This document shows, in pieces, positions 31,569 to 39,606 of a stretch of DNA of 64,000 nucleotides. The notes beneath the pieces were generated by a model, which saw only the letters and a list, made by a program, of their open reading frames with translations, was not told the origin of the DNA and did not search any database. How positions within the stretch are numbered: the first letter of the stretch is position 1; the number at the start of each line of letters is the position of its first letter. Source of the stretch: an uncultured Muribaculaceae bacterium (lineage in GTDB: Bacteria; Bacteroidota; Bacteroidia; Bacteroidales; Muribaculaceae); assembly GCA_910587475.1 (NCBI GenBank), contig CAJUMR010000008.1:11442-75441 (forward strand), given 5' to 3'. The position numbers and the translations under genes were made by a program.

Positions 31569-32380
31569 ACACATATACAAGAACTCTTACGATCGCCGGT
31601 AGCGACCCGAGCGGTGGAGCCGGATTACAGGCTGATTTGAAGACATTTTCAGCATTGGGTTGTTATGGAATGTCGGTAGTTGTCGCTGTAGTGGATGAAA
31701 ATACAGTCGGAGTCAGTGGAGTGCATCCCATACCGGTTGATTTCGTCAAGGGACAGATTGCATCGTGTCTTGATGATATAGGAGCGGATGCCATAAAAAT
31801 CGGCATGCTCCACTCATCTGAACTGATAGAGGCAGTAGCGACAGCTCTCGGGCGTTATAAAATCAGAAACATAGTGCTTGACCCTGTTATGGTTGCGACT
31901 TCTGGGGATGCCCTGTTGCAGAATGATGCAGTCAAGACGCTTGCTGATGTGCTTATTCCCGGTGTCAGGGTGATAACCCCCAATATCCCGGAAGCAGAAA
32001 TATTGCTTGGGGCAAAGATCAATTCGCAATCCGAGTTGCCAGATGCGGCCGAAGCGTTGTCGAGCAATGGAAAAGTGTCGGTTTTGCTAAAAGCGGGACA
32101 TCTGGACGATAATGAACTGATAGATGTGTTTTTTAATGCAGAGACCCGAAAAATCACTAAGTTGAGTTCCCGGCGTCTTGAGACGGTAAACACTCATGGC
32201 ACCGGATGCACGTTGTCCTCGGCATTCGCTGCATTTTTAGCCAAAGGATACAGTCTCGACGATGCCGCTGCAGCAGCCAAGCAGTATATCTCCGAGGCCA
32301 TAGAGTCGGGCTCTTTATATACGATCGGGCATGGTCACGGACCTGTGAATCATTTCTACCGGTTATGGGACAAGCTCTGA
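31565..32380 (+). CDS. thiD: HMP/HMP-phosphate kinase ThiD
   Basis: The 271-aa ribokinase-fold enzyme begins with TIAGSDPSGGAGLQADLKTF. It contains the TPNIPEAEILLG block and ends with the anion-hole motif NTHGTGCTLSSAFAA. It phosphorylates HMP twice for ThiE. The ATGA overlap with tenA favours ATG 31565 over the in-frame ATG at 31556. A terminator follows at 32402. Confidence 0.95.
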   Translation: MNTYTRTLTIAGSDPSGGAGLQADLKTFSALGCYGMSVVVAVVDENTVGVSGVHPIPVDFVKGQIASCLDDIGADAIKIGMLHSSELIEAVATALGRYKIRNIVLDPVMVATSGDALLQNDAVKTLADVLIPGVRVITPNIPEAEILLGAKINSQSELPDAAEALSSNGKVSVLLKAGHLDDNELIDVFFNAETRKITKLSSRRLETVNTHGTGCTLSSAFAAFLAKGYSLDDAAAAAKQYISEAIESGSLYTIGHGHGPVNHFYRLWDKL

Positions 32381-32401
32381 GGCGCTGTTCATGAAACCGG
32401 C

Positions 32402-32436
32402 AAAAAAAATGGAGGACACTTGGTCCTCCATTTTTA
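32402..32436. terminator. bidirectional terminator, thiD / wHTH gene
   Basis: ATGGAGGAC (32409-32417) and GTCCTCCAT (32423-32431) form a perfect stem with a 5-nt loop. An A-run lies before it and a T-run after it, so it works for both convergent genes. Confidence 0.9.
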
Positions 32437-32447
32437 ATATCAGGATA

Positions 32448-32666
32448 TCAGCACGACTGGACGAGAGAGACGATGTATTCTTTTTCGTCTTCGGGGTCTA
32501 CGTCGATGTTGATCTTGCCTTCACGTGCAAGCCAACCGAGTGCTGCGAAAATTTCTTTATCTTTCAGTTTTGTGACTTTCTTGAGTTGTTTAACGCCAAG
32601 GGCGTCGGCTGTTGCCAAAGCATTCCAAACGCATCCTGCGTTTGTGCCGATAGTTTCGATGTTCAT
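32448..32666 (-). CDS. small winged-helix protein (DUF2582-like)
   Basis: The 72-aa protein folds as one wHTH unit: GCVWNALATADALGVKQLKK, then LKDKEIFAALGWLAREGKIN and a wing. It matches the Bacteroidetes DUF2582 winged-helix family of unknown function, abundant as single-domain proteins. A minus-strand TATGTTTG box lies at 32738. Confidence 0.82.
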   Translation of the reverse strand: MNIETIGTNAGCVWNALATADALGVKQLKKVTKLKDKEIFAALGWLAREGKINIDVDPEDEKEYIVSLVQSC

Positions 32667-32737
32667 AATGTTTTATTTTGGTTTGTAATGTTAGACATTC
32701 GGACGTTGATATGGTTAAACCGCGTGCATTTTGATTG

Positions 32738-32745
32738 CAAACATA
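32738..32745 (-). promoter_or_regulatory. possible -7 box of the wHTH gene
   Basis: The minus strand reads TATGTTTG, 71 nt before the ATG. No -33 partner is seen. Confidence 0.4.
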
Positions 32746-32905
32746 ATCATAATTGTGCAATTTATCACTCTACTTGATAAACAAAATTTGCATAAAATTG
32801 TTCGATGAGATATAAGTGATTGATCTACAGAGTGATAAAAATGCGGAAATTTTGCGTAAAATCAGCGGGAATGTATTAATTTTACATTAAAATAGAAAAT
32901 TGACT

Positions 32906-33850
32906 ATGGACGGAACAGTCGTAAGGAACACAGGCTCGCACTATGTTGTTGAGCTTGACGAAAATAAAGGAGAGATCAATTGCAAGATCAAAGGTAATTT
33001 CAGGATCAAGGGTATCCGCACCACCAATCCGGTCGCTGTCGGTGACAGGGTGGAGGTCGGCGAGCCCGGTCCCGACGGGACTGCCTTTATCGTGGCTATC
33101 CGTCAAAGGAAGAATTATATAATCAGGCGCGCAAGCAATCTGTCGAAAGAATCCCATATAATAGCGGCCAACATTGACCAGGCGTTGCTGGTTGTGTCGC
33201 TCGTCGATCCTCCGACGTCGACAACGTTCATAGATCGTTTTCTTGCCACGGCCGAGGCTTACTCTGTGCCGGCTCTGATAGCAATCAACAAGATTGATCT
33301 GTTAAGCGGCGAGGAGGACGCCGAACTGCTTGATGCGGTGAGCTATCTTTACCGGTCGATCGGCTACGGGGTGTTTGCACTGTCGGCTAAAACGGGCGAA
33401 GGTCTCGACGAGCTTCGGGAGGCTCTCCGCGGCAAGGTGACGCTGTTTTCGGGTAATTCGGGAGTCGGCAAGTCGTCGCTGATCAATGATCTTATTCCTG
33501 GTCTGGACCTGAAAACTGCTGCAATCTCGACGGCTCACGGTACGGGAATGCACACGACGACATTCTCAGAGATGTTTGCGATGCCCGGCGGCGGATGCAT
33601 CATCGATACTCCGGGGGTGAGAGGTTTCGGCACGGTAGATTTCGACCGGCATGAAGTGGCGCATTATTTCCCGGAAATATTCGAGCGGTCGGCCGATTGC
33701 CGGTTCAACAACTGCACCCACACCTGTGAACCCGGCTGTGCGGTGCTTGCCGCAGTGGATGCGTCGGAGATAGCTGCGTCGCGTTATGCGTCGTATCTGA
33801 GCATTCTCGATGATGCAGACGAGGGCAAGTACAGGGAAGGTTACAAGTGA
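32906..33850 (+). CDS. rsgA: ribosome small-subunit GTPase RsgA
   Basis: The 314-aa circularly permuted GTPase has an N-terminal OB fold, then G4 (INKID), the later P-loop GNSGVGKSSL, G3 (DTPGVRGF) and the zinc knuckle CRFNNCTHTCEPGC. It checks 30S maturation in the cytoplasm. I start at ATG 32906; the in-frame TTG two codons earlier is less likely. The stop codon directly abuts the stop of the convergent lptG gene, with no spacer. Confidence 0.96.
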   Translation: MDGTVVRNTGSHYVVELDENKGEINCKIKGNFRIKGIRTTNPVAVGDRVEVGEPGPDGTAFIVAIRQRKNYIIRRASNLSKESHIIAANIDQALLVVSLVDPPTSTTFIDRFLATAEAYSVPALIAINKIDLLSGEEDAELLDAVSYLYRSIGYGVFALSAKTGEGLDELREALRGKVTLFSGNSGVGKSSLINDLIPGLDLKTAAISTAHGTGMHTTTFSEMFAMPGGGCIIDTPGVRGFGTVDFDRHEVAHYFPEIFERSADCRFNNCTHTCEPGCAVLAAVDASEIAASRYASYLSILDDADEGKYREGYK

Positions 33851-34924
33851 TCATGCGCGGCTTACGCGCCTGTAGAGTATGATGGCAATGACAGTGTAGA
33901 TAAGATTGGGGATCCACATCGCTATCATCGGTGATGTCATTCCGGATATGGCAAATGTCTGGGTTACAGTCATGAACAGAATGTAACTGAAACTGAGCAC
34001 GAGACCGATGCCGATGTTTACACCGATGCCACCTTTGACTTTTCGCGAGGACAGAGCCATGCCTATGACCGTGAGGATGAATGCAGCGGCTGTCATTGCG
34101 TATCGCCTCTGGTATTCCACTTCAAAAGATTTGATGTTGCCGACTCCACGCGATTTCTGCCGTTCGATGTATTCGGCGAGTGCGGGAGTTGTCATTTTCT
34201 CGTGGTCGTTGACGGCTATGAGGAAGTCGCTCGGCTCGAATGGTATGATAGTGTCGAGTTGGGAGCCTTTGGTGATATATTCCCTATTGTCGCGGAAGTC
34301 GCGGATTACGTAGTCGCGTATCTGCCAGTTGTAGAGAGTGTCCCATTTGATAGACTGGGCAGTCAGTCGCGATGCGATTTCTTTACCGTTGAAAGACTCG
34401 AGCGAGAACCGCGATCCTATTTTCGAAATGTTGTCGTAGCGGCTCATATAGGCGATCTGCCCCGGGGCTACCATGAGCATGATGTTAGAGCCGTAGTCGA
34501 CACGTTTGTTTTTGACGTAAGTGTTTGTGTAGTTGATGCGTTTGACGTTGGCCGGAGGGATGATGTAAGCGTCGAGAGTGTAGGTGAGCGATGCAATGAT
34601 CAAGGCCGAGAATAGGTAGGGCCTTAGGAGGCGCTTGTAGCTCATGCCTGTTGACAGCATGGCTATGATCTCGCTGTTGTCGGCGAGTTTCGACGTGAAG
34701 AAGATCACGGCGATGAAGGTGAACAGCGGCGAGAACTGGTTGGCGAAGTAGGGCAGGAAGTTGATGAAGTAGTCGACGATTGTCGCCTTTAGCGGAGCTT
34801 TAAGGAATGAGTCGAGTTTCTCGTTTATGTCAAACATGATGACAATCGCCAGCAGCAGCACTATGGCGAATACATATGTTCCGAGGAACTTGCGGATGAT
34901 ATATTTGTCGAGGATCTTGAACAT
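33851..34924 (-). CDS. lptG: LptF/LptG-family LPS export permease
   Basis: The 357-aa permease begins FKILDKYIIRKFLGTYVFAI and has three N-terminal helices. The jellyroll-like periplasmic domain (about 95-260) and three C-terminal helices follow, as in YjgP/YjgQ. It extracts LPS from the inner membrane with LptB. The start is ATG 34922-34924, 14 nt after tgt; longer in-frame readings run through the tgt gene and are rejected. LptF versus LptG cannot be settled. Confidence 0.88.
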   Translation of the reverse strand: MFKILDKYIIRKFLGTYVFAIVLLLAIVIMFDINEKLDSFLKAPLKATIVDYFINFLPYFANQFSPLFTFIAVIFFTSKLADNSEIIAMLSTGMSYKRLLRPYLFSALIIASLTYTLDAYIIPPANVKRINYTNTYVKNKRVDYGSNIMLMVAPGQIAYMSRYDNISKIGSRFSLESFNGKEIASRLTAQSIKWDTLYNWQIRDYVIRDFRDNREYITKGSQLDTIIPFEPSDFLIAVNDHEKMTTPALAEYIERQKSRGVGNIKSFEVEYQRRYAMTAAAFILTVIGMALSSRKVKGGIGVNIGIGLVLSFSYILFMTVTQTFAISGMTSPMIAMWIPNLIYTVIAIILYRRVSRA

Positions 34925-34938
34925 CGCAAACTGTTCGG

Positions 34939-36069
34939 TTAAAGTCGTCGCATGACACGCTCGACCATTTCGGTCTTCCACGATTTGAAGTCGCCTGCGA
35001 TGATGTGCTTGCGAGCTTCGCGGACAAGCCAGAGGTAGAAAGCGAGATTGTGGATCGAAGCGATCTGCATGGCGAGGAGTTCCTGAGCAATGAACAGATG
35101 ACGGACGTATGCTTTTGAGTAAACTCTGTCGACGTAGCTCGGACCGTCGGGTTGCAGAGGAGAAAAGTCGTCGGCCCACTTTTTATTGCGCATGTTCATC
35201 GTTCCGTCGGGGGTAAATATCATGCCGTTACGTCCGTTTCGTGTCGGCATTACGCAGTCAAACATGTCGACTCCTCGGTCGATGCCTTCGAGGATGTTGG
35301 CCGGAGTACCTACTCCCATCAGGTAGCGGGGTTTGTCTTTAGGCAGCACGTCGTTTACGACTTCGATCATGTCGTACATCGCTTCGGCTGGTTCGCCGAC
35401 CGCCAGTCCACCGATGGCATTGCCGTCGGCGCCGAGCGACGCGACAAATTCGGCCGACTCGCGACGCAGGTCGGGATATGTGACGCCTTGTACGATAGGG
35501 AAGTAGGCTTGCGAGTGGCCGTAGAGCGGCTCAGTCTCGACATAGTGTTTCCACCCTCGTTCGAGCCAATGTTTGGTAAGGTCGAGCGATTTCCGGGCAT
35601 ATGCTTTGTCGGCAGTTCCGGGCGGGCATTCGTCGAGAGCCATCATGATGTCTGATCCTATCACACGCTGGATGTCGACAACGTTTTCCGGGGTGAAGAG
35701 GTGTTTCGAGCCGTCGATATGGCTGCGGAAGTGTGCGCCTTCGGGAGTCAGTTTGCGGTTTTCGCTGAGAGAAAACACCTGAAAACCACCGCTGTCGGTC
35801 AGGATCGGCCGATCCCAACCATTGAATTTGTGTAAGCCTCCGGCCTGACGCATGATGTCCATGCCTGGCCGGAGGTAGAGGTGATAGGTGTTGCCGAGGA
35901 TGATCTGAGCGTTGATATCCTCGCGCAACTCGTGGATATGGACTCCTTTGACGGAGCCGAGAGTGCCGACCGGCATGAATATCGGAGTTTCGATTGTTCC
36001 GTGGTCAGTTGTGATGACTCCGGCTCTTGCGTTGCTGCCCGGGGCAGATGCAGTCAGTTTGAAATCCAT
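34939..36069 (-). CDS. tgt: tRNA-guanine transglycosylase
   Basis: The 376-aa enzyme has the catalytic residues D92 (LTDSGGFQVFS) and D271 (MFDCVMPTRNGRNG), plus the VQGVTYPDLR loop. It swaps guanine-34 for preQ1 in queuosine tRNAs. The zinc site of other bacterial Tgt proteins (CxCxxC plus His) is altered: the segment SPLQPDGPSYVDRVYSKAY has no cysteine, although the later His340 is kept. It is co-directional with lptG and the nucleotidyltransferase. Confidence 0.93.
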   Translation of the reverse strand: MDFKLTASAPGSNARAGVITTDHGTIETPIFMPVGTLGSVKGVHIHELREDINAQIILGNTYHLYLRPGMDIMRQAGGLHKFNGWDRPILTDSGGFQVFSLSENRKLTPEGAHFRSHIDGSKHLFTPENVVDIQRVIGSDIMMALDECPPGTADKAYARKSLDLTKHWLERGWKHYVETEPLYGHSQAYFPIVQGVTYPDLRRESAEFVASLGADGNAIGGLAVGEPAEAMYDMIEVVNDVLPKDKPRYLMGVGTPANILEGIDRGVDMFDCVMPTRNGRNGMIFTPDGTMNMRNKKWADDFSPLQPDGPSYVDRVYSKAYVRHLFIAQELLAMQIASIHNLAFYLWLVREARKHIIAGDFKSWKTEMVERVMRRL

Positions 36070-36096
36070 TGACGGAAGTAATAGCTTAGGGGTGAT

Positions 36097-37002
36097 TTAC
36101 TTGAAAAGTCTTTCGGGGTAGACTCCTGTGCGGTGGAGTTCGGCGAGTTTGTCGACAACGCTCTGGCGGTCCTGAGGATATGTCACGCCAAACCAGCGGG
36201 CTTCTGTGTCGAGGACATCGACCGATGCTTCGCCGTTGCGAATGAGTTTGTCGACAACCGAGGGAATGAAGAATTCGCTTTTCGGAGTGTTGATGTATTT
36301 GTCGAGGAAGCGTACGAACTCGCGCTTCGAGTAGTCGAAGTAGTCGGGTGTGAGACCCCAGAAGTTCATCGATACCGGAGTTTCAGCATCGAGGAATCGT
36401 GTCTCGCCGTTTTCGTCGACGAATGTGATCTTGTGGTCTTTGTCAAACGATATGGCAGTGCGTTCGACGACTTTTGTGAGCTTGCCGTTTTCGGTTGTGC
36501 ACACTCCGCGTGCGACAGATCCGTTTTCGGTCATGGTGTTGCCGACGCGGAAGCCGACCATGCAGTATTCGCCGGGCTTGCGGTCTTCGCGCGAAAGTTC
36601 GCGGGCGATCACTTCAAATGCGTCGCGGCTGTAGAAGTCGTCGGCGTTGATGACGGCGAACGGTTCTTTGATAGTGTCGGCGCTCATGAGGATTGCGTGG
36701 TTTGTTCCCCATGGTTTTTCGCGACCTTCGGGCACGTCATAGCCCTCGGGGAGAGCGTCGATGCTCTGGAACACGACGTCGACAGGAATCGCACCTTCGT
36801 ATTTTGAGAGTATTTTTTCGCGGAAAGCTTCTTCGAAGTCGTGGCGTATGACGAACACAACGCGTCCAAATCCGGCTTTGATCGCGTCGTAAATAGAATA
36901 GTCCATGATAGTTTCGCCCGAAGGACCGACGCCGTCGAGCTGCTTGAGACCCCCGTAGCGGCTACCCATGCCTGCTGCGAGTACTAACAATGTGGGTTTC
37001 AT
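36097..37002 (-). CDS. NDP-sugar nucleotidyltransferase
   Basis: The 301-aa protein has the signature LVLAAGMGSRYGGLKQLDGV (about 6-25), the phosphate-binding loop of sugar-nucleotide pyrophosphorylases, and VINADDFYS with the metal-binding aspartate. It probably activates a sugar-1-phosphate with an NTP; GalU- or RfbA-like specificity cannot be told. ATG 37000-37002 is preferred to the in-frame TTG two codons upstream. A full promoter lies upstream. Confidence 0.85.
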   Translation of the reverse strand: MKPTLLVLAAGMGSRYGGLKQLDGVGPSGETIMDYSIYDAIKAGFGRVVFVIRHDFEEAFREKILSKYEGAIPVDVVFQSIDALPEGYDVPEGREKPWGTNHAILMSADTIKEPFAVINADDFYSRDAFEVIARELSREDRKPGEYCMVGFRVGNTMTENGSVARGVCTTENGKLTKVVERTAISFDKDHKITFVDENGETRFLDAETPVSMNFWGLTPDYFDYSKREFVRFLDKYINTPKSEFFIPSVVDKLIRNGEASVDVLDTEARWFGVTYPQDRQSVVDKLAELHRTGVYPERLFK

Positions 37003-37033
37003 ATTCAAGATTAGTTTATTAAAAATGATTTGA

Positions 37034-37064
37034 CAAAGGTACGAATAATAGACGAAACGGCAAA
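37034..37064 (-). promoter_or_regulatory. consensus promoter of the nucleotidyltransferase-tgt-lptG operon
   Basis: On the minus strand TTTG (37061-37064), a 19-nt spacer and TACCTTTG (37034-37041) make a full consensus. The -33 element lies inside the terminator stem of the upstream gene. Confidence 0.78.
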
Positions 37065-37089
37065 GCGGCTTCTATGCCGCTTTGCCGTT
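37056..37089 (-). terminator. terminator hairpin after the uridine phosphorylase-like gene
   Basis: AACGGCAAAGCGGC and GCCGCTTTGCCGTT form a perfect 14-bp stem with a 6-nt loop. The T-content after it on the minus strand is low, so it may also protect the transcript end. Confidence 0.65.
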
Positions 37090-37111
37090 AATGTTGTCAA
37101 ATTTGCTGGAA

Positions 37112-37987
37112 TCAGATGCGTTCGAGCACGGTTGCGATCAGATCGCGTATGCCCGATTTGTAGTTGGGGTTGGCAACGGTGTTGAATCTGTTGGCGATGA
37201 TCGAGCATACGGTCATGGCTTTATGTCCCATCAGTTTGCCGAGACCTTGCAGGGGTGCGCTTTCCATCTCGTAGTTGGTGATGCGGCGTCCGTTGTGCTC
37301 GAATTGTTCGATCCGGCTGTTGAGGTCGGGGTTGGCCAGAGGCAGACGCAGCTCTCGTCCTTGCGGGCCGTAGAATCCGACTGCCGAAATGGTGTTGCCG
37401 CGTACCATGTCGTCACCTCCGATGCGGCTGACGAGTTCGGGATCAGCATCGACGACATAAGGCTTAGCCCATAGCGGGTTCCATCCGGTGTGGGCGCACA
37501 GAGCTTCTTCGAAGTCGAGGTCGGCGACATCGTTGCGTCCGGCGTAGTAGTTGAGTACACCGTCGAAACCGATTGATTTTTCGGCGATTACGGGCGTACC
37601 TAATGACAGTTCGGGCTGGAGAGCTCCCGATGTGCCGATGCGGACAAGAGTGAGCACTCGGCGGTTGTCGCGGACCTCTCGGGTCTTGAAGTCGATGTTG
37701 GCGAGAGCGTCGAGTTCATTGATGACGATGTCGATGTTGTCGGGGCCAATGCCGTGGCTGAGACACATGATGGGTTTGCCTTTGTATGTTCCACCGATAG
37801 TGTGGAATTCGCGGGAAGACACTTCGAATGTTTTGGTGTCGAAAAATTCGGCAACCATGTTCACGCGGCCTGGATCACCGACGAGAATGACGCGGTCGGT
37901 GAGCTGTTCGGGGAGAAGGTGGAGGTGGAATACTGATCCGTCGGGATTGATGATTAACTCTGATTCCGGGATTATTTTCTTGTTCAT
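37112..37987 (-). CDS. udp: nucleoside (uridine) phosphorylase
   Basis: The 291-aa PNP/UDP-family enzyme has RVILVGDPGRV (phosphate site), VRIGTSGALQPELSLGTPVI and NYEMESAPL, with the Glu that binds ribose. It is somewhat longer than E. coli Udp, as in other Bacteroidales. It splits uridine-type nucleosides to base and ribose-1-phosphate. ATG 37985-37987 gives the standard N-terminus; the upstream in-frame extension is rejected. Confidence 0.85.
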   Translation of the reverse strand: MNKKIIPESELIINPDGSVFHLHLLPEQLTDRVILVGDPGRVNMVAEFFDTKTFEVSSREFHTIGGTYKGKPIMCLSHGIGPDNIDIVINELDALANIDFKTREVRDNRRVLTLVRIGTSGALQPELSLGTPVIAEKSIGFDGVLNYYAGRNDVADLDFEEALCAHTGWNPLWAKPYVVDADPELVSRIGGDDMVRGNTISAVGFYGPQGRELRLPLANPDLNSRIEQFEHNGRRITNYEMESAPLQGLGKLMGHKAMTVCSIIANRFNTVANPNYKSGIRDLIATVLERI

Positions 37988-38055
37988 GGCTCGGTTTGTT
38001 TTTTTAGATAAAACAATAATGGGAGTTTGAAAGTTTCTTTTGTCGCAAGTGGCGG

Positions 38056-39195
38056 TCAGCCTCTTGCTGTGACGGCATATCGACCGCCAGGGAGGGTGAT
38101 GAGCATGTCGCTCATTTCCATTTCGAAAAGCATCGAGGAGAGTTTGTTGAAGGGTAAGCCCAGCCCGACGCATATGTCATTGACGGTGTGGTCGGGATGG
38201 CTGATGATGTAGTCGGCAATCTGTCGTTGCTCGGCAGTCATCTCGAATGTCAGTGTTGTCTGGGTGTCGGGTCTGGAGCGTGTGGTCCAGTTGAGCGCTT
38301 CGATAATGTCATCGGCCGAGCGGACGATCGAAGCGGTGTTTTCGGCAATGAGGGCGTTGCATCCGCGGCTGTAAGTGTCGGTTGTCCGCCCCGGCACAGC
38401 CATCACTTCGCGGTTGTAGGCTGAAGCGATCCTTGCGGTCGACATAGCCCCTCCTTTGGTGTCGCTTTCGACGACAATGACGACGTCGGCAAGGGCGGCG
38501 ACTATGCGGTTGCGAGCAAGGAAATTGCCTTTGTGGATCGGAGCTCCGGATGTATATTCTGTGACGATGGCTCCGCCTTCGCTGACGATTTTTGCAGCCG
38601 TCGACCTGTGGTCGGCAGGATATATCGTGTTGAGACCGTGGGCGACAACCGCAGCAGTCGGTATGCCGTTGTCGAGAGCGGCTCTGTGGGCTGCGACGTC
38701 GATGCCGTAGGCGAGTCCGCTGATGATTACGAGGCTGTCGAGAGAGTCGGCCAGGTCTGCGACGAGGTGGTTGATGAAGTCGATGCCGTAGGGCGTGGCA
38801 TGGCGAGTGCCGACAATAGCCACCGAATGGAGGCAGTCGAGGTTGCAGGGTCCGATGGAATACAATATTGCCGGAGCATCGTCGCATGACGATAATCGAC
38901 GTGGGTAGGCGTCTGAGCCGATAAATGCGGCAGTGATGGCTTTTGAGCGGATAAACCGGGCTTCTTCGGCGGCAGCCTCGAGCAAAGAGAGCCGCGACGA
39001 CTGGTCGCAGATGCGCGAGTCGAGTCCGCATGAGGCCGACAGTGCTGACTGTGGAAGCGTGAAAAACGCTTCCGGCGAGCCAAGCAGACCGATCAGTCTC
39101 GATGCTGTCGACCGATTGATGCCTTTTATTTTTGAAAAGGCTATGCGTGCGACCAATGGGTCGACTGATGTCGGAAGTCCGGAATTAGCTGCCAT
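38056..39195 (-). CDS. dprA: DNA-processing protein DprA
   Basis: The 379-aa protein has an N-terminal HhH/SAM-like region (INRSTASRLIGLLGSPEAFF), then the Rossmann core with SGLAYGIDVAAHRAAL and FLARNRIVAALADVVIVVES. A C-terminal winged helix (about 315-375) ends it. DprA loads RecA on incoming ssDNA; in this phylum its natural transformation role is unclear. It follows the thioesterase with a 3-nt gap. Confidence 0.94.
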   Translation of the reverse strand: MAANSGLPTSVDPLVARIAFSKIKGINRSTASRLIGLLGSPEAFFTLPQSALSASCGLDSRICDQSSRLSLLEAAAEEARFIRSKAITAAFIGSDAYPRRLSSCDDAPAILYSIGPCNLDCLHSVAIVGTRHATPYGIDFINHLVADLADSLDSLVIISGLAYGIDVAAHRAALDNGIPTAAVVAHGLNTIYPADHRSTAAKIVSEGGAIVTEYTSGAPIHKGNFLARNRIVAALADVVIVVESDTKGGAMSTARIASAYNREVMAVPGRTTDTYSRGCNALIAENTASIVRSADDIIEALNWTTRSRPDTQTTLTFEMTAEQRQIADYIISHPDHTVNDICVGLGLPFNKLSSMLFEMEMSDMLITLPGGRYAVTARG

Positions 39196-39198
39196 CGG

Positions 39199-39606
39199 TC
39201 AGAGATAGTCTTTAAAGGCTTGTGCAAGAGAGTCGCCGCGGGTGAGGCGTCCGTTTTCGAGACACGCAACGCTTACGAGGGCTTTTACAACCGGAGTGCC
39301 GTCGGTTTTGTAGATATCCTGCTGAAATACAAAGAGAGGGCCGCGACGGCAGATGTTGAGCTTGCTGACAAACGACTCTCCGAGCGTAAGCGGCATTTTG
39401 TAGTCGATCTCGACTCTCGAGAGCACCGGGTCGATGCCGTTGAGGTGCATCTGTCGGAACGAAAGCCCGGCAGATTCGCAGAATTCGTGGCGGGTGTGTT
39501 CGAGATAGTGCAGGTAGACGGCGTTGTTGACGATGCCTTCGGCGTCGACTTCGTAGTCTCTCACTTTCATCGGGAGTTCGAATATGTAGCAATTATCTTT
39601 GTTCAT
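39199..39606 (-). CDS. acyl-CoA thioesterase (4HBT, YbgC/FadM-like)
   Basis: The 135-aa hot-dog-fold protein has the 4HBT motif YEVDAEGIVNNAVYLHYLEH: the YbgC-type D.EGIVNN.VYL pattern, with D-to-E-like changes at the catalytic aspartate region. It hydrolyses acyl-CoA or acyl-ACP thioesters in the cytoplasm. Its start overlaps the preceding Ntn-hydrolase gene by 14 nt. Confidence 0.88.
   Translation of the reverse strand: MNKDNCYIFELPMKVRDYEVDAEGIVNNAVYLHYLEHTRHEFCESAGLSFRQMHLNGIDPVLSRVEIDYKMPLTLGESFVSKLNICRRGPLFVFQQDIYKTDGTPVVKALVSVACLENGRLTRGDSLAQAFKDYL

Noticed and set aside
34925..35179. N-terminal extension of the LptG reading frame
   Set aside because: It runs antiparallel-free through the tgt coding region in another frame, and the family N-terminus FKILDKYIIRK starts at 34924.
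36133..36807. 224-aa plus-strand frame opposite the nucleotidyltransferase
   Set aside because: Valine/phenylalanine-rich mirror frame; the minus-strand protein has the GMGSRYGG signature.
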